Under the pieces are notes generated by a model. It did not search any database. It had not been told where the DNA came from and saw only the letters and a list, made by a program, of their open reading frames with translations. A DNA stretch of 6,732 nucleotides from Ruminococcaceae bacterium UBA6857 (GTDB lineage: Bacteria > Bacillota > Clostridia > Oscillospirales > Acutalibacteraceae), in contig DKDD01000226.1 of NCBI GenBank assembly GCA_002451715.1, forward strand, positions 1 through 6,732. Direction: 5' to 3'. The position numbers were made by a program, and so were the translations under genes. Positions 4,896 through 6,732 of the stretch are shown in pieces (position 1 is the first letter of the stretch; every line of letters starts with the position of its first letter).

Positions 4896-4916
4896 AAAAA
4901 GAAAAGTATGAATAAA

Positions 4917-4957
4917 ACAAAAACGGCTGTCATCATGAAAATGGCAGCCGTTTTTTT
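4917..4957. terminator. Strong, probably bidirectional intrinsic terminator
   Basis: ACGGCTGTCAT (4923-4933) pairs with ATGGCAGCCGT (4941-4951), an 11-bp stem with one G-U pair and a 7-base loop. Seven T follow on the + strand (4951-4957). The A run before the stem gives a T run on the other strand. It ends the metallophosphoesterase transcript and can also end the convergent acetyltransferase, whose stop codon is at 4975-4977. Confidence 0.9.
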
Positions 4958-4974
4958 CGTTTGGTGAACGTTTT

Positions 4975-5571
4975 TCAGCGCGAAGAAAGACTTTCATGGC
5001 GCGGATAGGTAAACTTGTCTTCTTCGGTGATTTTTCTTTTCACGCGGCAGGGAACGCCGACCGCAACGGAATTTTCCGGAATGTCGCGTGTCACAACAGA
5101 GCCTGCGCCGATTATGCAGTTGTCGCCGATTGAAACGCCGGCAAGAACAACCGAACCCGCGCCGATCCAAACATTGTTGCCGACGGTTATCGGCTTTGCA
5201 ATTTCAATTCCCGCTTTTCTCATTTCGGGGTCGATTGCGTGTTCGGCGGTTGTGAAGCAAACATTCGGACCAATGAACACATAATCTCCGAATTTGACTA
5301 TTCCGCCGTCTTGAATAACCAGGTTGTGATTGGAAAAAAAGAAATCGCCGACTTCAATGTGATAGCCGTAATCCAACCACATCGGCGGAGTTACAATAAC
5401 CTCTTTGCCCATTTTACCGAGAATGTTTTTTAACATAGCCCGTTGAGCTTCGCGGTCGTACGGCCTTAACATATTGTATTCATAGCATTTGTTTTTGCAT
5501 TTTTCAATTTCTTCTTCAAACAGCGGATTATAGCTTCCCTGAAAGAAACAATTTGTCGGGATGTCAACCAT
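4975..5571 (-). CDS. Sugar O-acetyltransferase, maltose/galactoside acetyltransferase family
   Basis: This 198-aa enzyme transfers acetyl from acetyl-CoA to a sugar hydroxyl in the cytoplasm. The N-terminal region (about 5-55, with YEYN at 31-33 and LRPYDREAQ) is the Maa-type helical domain. The rest is a left-handed beta helix built from hexapeptide repeats: IEVGD, VKFGD, VFIGPNV, ITVGNNVWIGAGSVV and VSIGDNCIIGAGSVV. The catalytic His is His111 in TTAEHAIDPEMR. The PPMWLDYGYHI stretch (62-72) corresponds to the PPF-CDYGYNI block of the family, and the C-terminal PENSVAVGVPCRVKRKI is typical. Length is normal. The active form is a trimer in known members. ATG 5569-5571 has AAAGGAG 7 nt upstream. 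It stands alone between terminators; the natural acceptor sugar cannot be told. Confidence 0.92.
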   Translation of the reverse strand: MVDIPTNCFFQGSYNPLFEEEIEKCKNKCYEYNMLRPYDREAQRAMLKNILGKMGKEVIVTPPMWLDYGYHIEVGDFFFSNHNLVIQDGGIVKFGDYVFIGPNVCFTTAEHAIDPEMRKAGIEIAKPITVGNNVWIGAGSVVLAGVSIGDNCIIGAGSVVTRDIPENSVAVGVPCRVKRKITEEDKFTYPRHESLSSR

Positions 5572-5606
5572 AAATAATCTCCTTTTAGGTATCCACCTAC
5601 AGGTTG

Positions 5607-5635
5607 ATTTTACTATTTATCGAAGAAAAAATCAA
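5607..5635 (-). promoter_or_regulatory. Candidate sigma-A promoter of the acetyltransferase gene
   Basis: On the minus strand, -35 TTGATT (5630-5635, 4 of 6) and -10 TAAAAT (5607-5612, 5 of 6) are separated by 17 bp. Transcription would start near 5600, about 30 nt before the ATG. It lies between the coaX terminator and the gene, which fits independent transcription. Confidence 0.5.
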
Positions 5636-5666
5636 TATCAATCTCGATATGTTATAATAACTTTGC

Positions 5667-5695
5667 AAAAAACGAGCCGGAACCCGACTCGTTTT
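5667..5695 (-). terminator. Intrinsic terminator of coaX
   Basis: Read on the minus strand, AAAACGAG (5695-5688) pairs with CTCGTTTT (5676-5669). An inner CGG/CCG stem (5686-5684 with 5680-5678) sits beyond one mismatch, and six T (5672-5667) follow the GC-rich part. It starts within a few bases of the coaX stop codon at 5700-5702. The opposite strand also ends in GTTTT, but no + strand gene reads into it. Confidence 0.85.
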
Positions 5696-5699
5696 GGTT

Positions 5700-6470
5700 T
5701 TACTTCACACTGTCCTTATAAATTTCCGCAAGACCGTCCAAAAGAAGGTTTTCGTCATAGATAAATTCGCTTTCGCAGCAGGGAATGATGCCTTTGCTGT
5801 AGCCGCCCGTTGCAATGACAGAAGCTTTGTCGATTGAAAGTTCGGCTTTGATTCGCTTTGTCAGCCCGTCAAGCATTGCGGCCGTTCCGAAAACAATGCC
5901 GGACTGAATACATTCTTCCGTGTTTGCGCCAACGGCTTTTTTCGGCGTTGAAAAGCTTACCGGCGGAAGAAGCGAAGCGTTTTTTGCAAGCGCATCCATT
6001 GAAATTTTTACTCCGGGCGAAATTGTGCAGCCGACAAACTTTCCGCTCTTGTCAACAACAATAATTTTTGTTGCGGTGCCGAGGTCGGCAACAAGGCAGG
6101 GGAGCGGATACTTTGCTTTTGCACCGACTGCGGCGCAGATGAGGTCGGCACCGATCGCACCGACGGGAAGCACGTCAACTTCAAAATTGCCGTGGTTCTT
6201 TTCGCCGACGCAGACGGGTGTCTTTCCGGTAATCATTTTGAGTGCGCGGATAATGCTGCCCTCAATTTCCGGAACAACACAGCTCATGACAATGCCGGAA
6301 AAGTCCTTTGCGCCAACGTTGTAAAGCCTGAAAATATTCAGCAGTTCGGCGGCAAATTCATCCTGCGTTTTTTGCCTTGAGGTATACATTCTTGAAACAA
6401 AAAGAAGTTTGTCGTTTTGATATACGCCGATGGTGATGTTGGTGTTTCCGATGTCAAGAGCCAAAAGCAT
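5700..6470 (-). CDS. coaX: Type III pantothenate kinase (CoaX)
   Basis: This 256-aa enzyme phosphorylates pantothenate with ATP, the first step of coenzyme A synthesis, in the cytoplasm. CoaX enzymes need a monovalent cation and are not inhibited by CoA (family knowledge). It has the ASKHA fold signatures: D6-I-G-N-T10-N near the N-terminus, catalytic-loop G107-A-D109, and the second phosphate motif D129-L-G-T-A-T134, followed by CTISPG (148-153) and the SG at 190-191. Length is normal for the family. Two usually conserved positions differ: Leu110 follows GAD where Arg is common, and GANT (181-184) stands where GKNT or GRNT is usual. ATG 6468-6470 has GGAGGT 7 nt upstream. It is transcribed alone from the promoter at 6527-6555 and ends at the terminator at 5667-5695. 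Confidence 0.95.
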   Translation of the reverse strand: MLLALDIGNTNITIGVYQNDKLLFVSRMYTSRQKTQDEFAAELLNIFRLYNVGAKDFSGIVMSCVVPEIEGSIIRALKMITGKTPVCVGEKNHGNFEVDVLPVGAIGADLICAAVGAKAKYPLPCLVADLGTATKIIVVDKSGKFVGCTISPGVKISMDALAKNASLLPPVSFSTPKKAVGANTEECIQSGIVFGTAAMLDGLTKRIKAELSIDKASVIATGGYSKGIIPCCESEFIYDENLLLDGLAEIYKDSVK

Positions 6471-6526
6471 AATGAAACCTCCGAAAAAAGTTTTGCGCCG
6501 GGCAAAAATTTTGATATCACGTTCAA

Positions 6527-6555
6527 ATTATAAGGCAAGCGGTGGAAAAAGTCAA
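6527..6555 (-). promoter_or_regulatory. Near-consensus sigma-A promoter of coaX
   Basis: On the minus strand, -35 TTGACT (6550-6555, 5 of 6) and -10 TATAAT (6527-6532, 6 of 6) are separated by 17 bp. Transcription would start near 6520, giving a leader of about 50 nt. Its -35 and spacer interleave with the candidate divergent promoter at 6543-6571. Confidence 0.75.
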
Positions 6556-6571
6556 TTTGTTGTGGTAAAAT
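6543..6571 (+). promoter_or_regulatory. Candidate promoter of the right-edge radical SAM gene
   Basis: A -35 TGGAAA (6543-6548, 4 of 6), a 17-bp spacer and a -10 TAAAAT (6566-6571, 5 of 6) are preceded by an extended -10 TGG (6563-6565). Transcription would start near 6578, about 40 nt before the ATG at 6618. Confidence 0.5.
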
Positions 6572-6617
6572 ATGTGATAAACGTGTTCAGCGTGAATTTT
6601 GAAAGCGCGGTGATTAT

Positions 6618-6732
6618 ATGGTGTGCAATGCCTGCCCGAGAAATTGCTCGGTTGAAAGAAGCGAAAAATGCGGCTTTTGCGGCGTGAAAGAGAATTTTGT
6701 TGTTGCAAGGGCGGCAAAACATTTTTGGGAAC
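6618..6732 (+). CDS. Radical SAM protein, COG1313/PflX-like (5' end only)
   Basis: Only the first 38 codons lie in the window; the frame is still open at the right edge. The peptide starts MVCNACPRNCSVERS, continues KCGFCGVKEN and ends VVARAAKHFWE. The Cys pattern C3-x2-C6-P-x2-C10 ... C18-x2-C21 followed by ARAAxHFWE is the N-terminal signature I know from uncharacterised PflA-like radical SAM proteins (COG1313, PflX), where a CxxxCxxC cluster motif follows. That motif is beyond the window, so radical SAM activity is inferred. GGTGAT (6609-6614), matching the 3' part of AAGGAGGTGATC, places ATG 6618 at normal distance; GTG 6621 is a less likely start. It is divergent from coaX. The related AMMECR1-linked radical SAM family (COG1180) is a weaker alternative. 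Confidence 0.8.
   Translation, partial: MVCNACPRNCSVERSEKCGFCGVKENFVVARAAKHFWE

Overview
The window reads as chromosomal DNA of a moderate-GC, low-to-mid 40s percent by eye, Gram-positive anaerobe of the class Clostridia, probably a gut Oscillospiraceae/Ruminococcaceae-type bacterium. The grounds are strong AGGAGG/GGTGAT Shine-Dalgarno sites, consensus sigma-A promoters with 17-bp spacers, a type III pantothenate kinase, a half-size TauE/SafE gene pair, a DUF5685-type protein beside a Cys-rich J-domain protein, and CGTAGGGG-type palindromic intergenic repeats. This assignment is recognition from family knowledge; no database search was run.

Layout. Positions 1-533 carry no convincing gene. 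They form a repeat-rich intergenic stretch: a 26-bp direct repeat, a 111-bp element with 27-bp inverted ends, a second palindromic repeat type, and a GATAATA heptamer array overlapping a candidate promoter. Positions 543-1277 (+) encode the two halves of a TauE/SafE (TSUP) membrane transporter as two genes, in the same frame and separated by one TAA codon. They end at a bidirectional terminator. Positions 3408-1314 (-) form a three-gene operon: a DUF5685-type Cys-containing helical protein, a J-domain/TPR protein with a Cys-rich tail, and a six-helix membrane protein. The divergent gene at 3681-4895 (+) is a membrane-anchored metallophosphoesterase with a near-consensus promoter, a structured leader and codon use unlike its neighbours. 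It ends at another bidirectional terminator. Positions 5571-4975 (-) encode a left-handed beta-helix sugar O-acetyltransferase, and 6470-5700 (-) encode CoaX (type III pantothenate kinase). Each of these two has its own promoter; coaX has its own strong terminator, and the acetyltransferase can use the bidirectional terminator at its 3' end. At the right edge (6618 onward, +) the first 38 codons of a COG1313/PflX-like radical SAM protein begin, divergent from coaX with interleaved promoters.

How the genes work together. Only the TSUP pair and the DUF5685/J-protein/membrane-protein trio look like functional units. The trio is the best candidate for something undescribed. The DUF5685 protein carries two Asp-rich motifs at positions and with contexts like those of squalene/phytoene-synthase enzymes, and it is co-transcribed with a tailored J-domain co-chaperone and a polytopic membrane protein. 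CoaX supplies the CoA pathway and the acetyltransferase would consume acetyl-CoA, but the two genes are transcribed separately and I see no direct link. No rRNA, tRNA, CRISPR array, transposase, phage gene or replication origin was seen.
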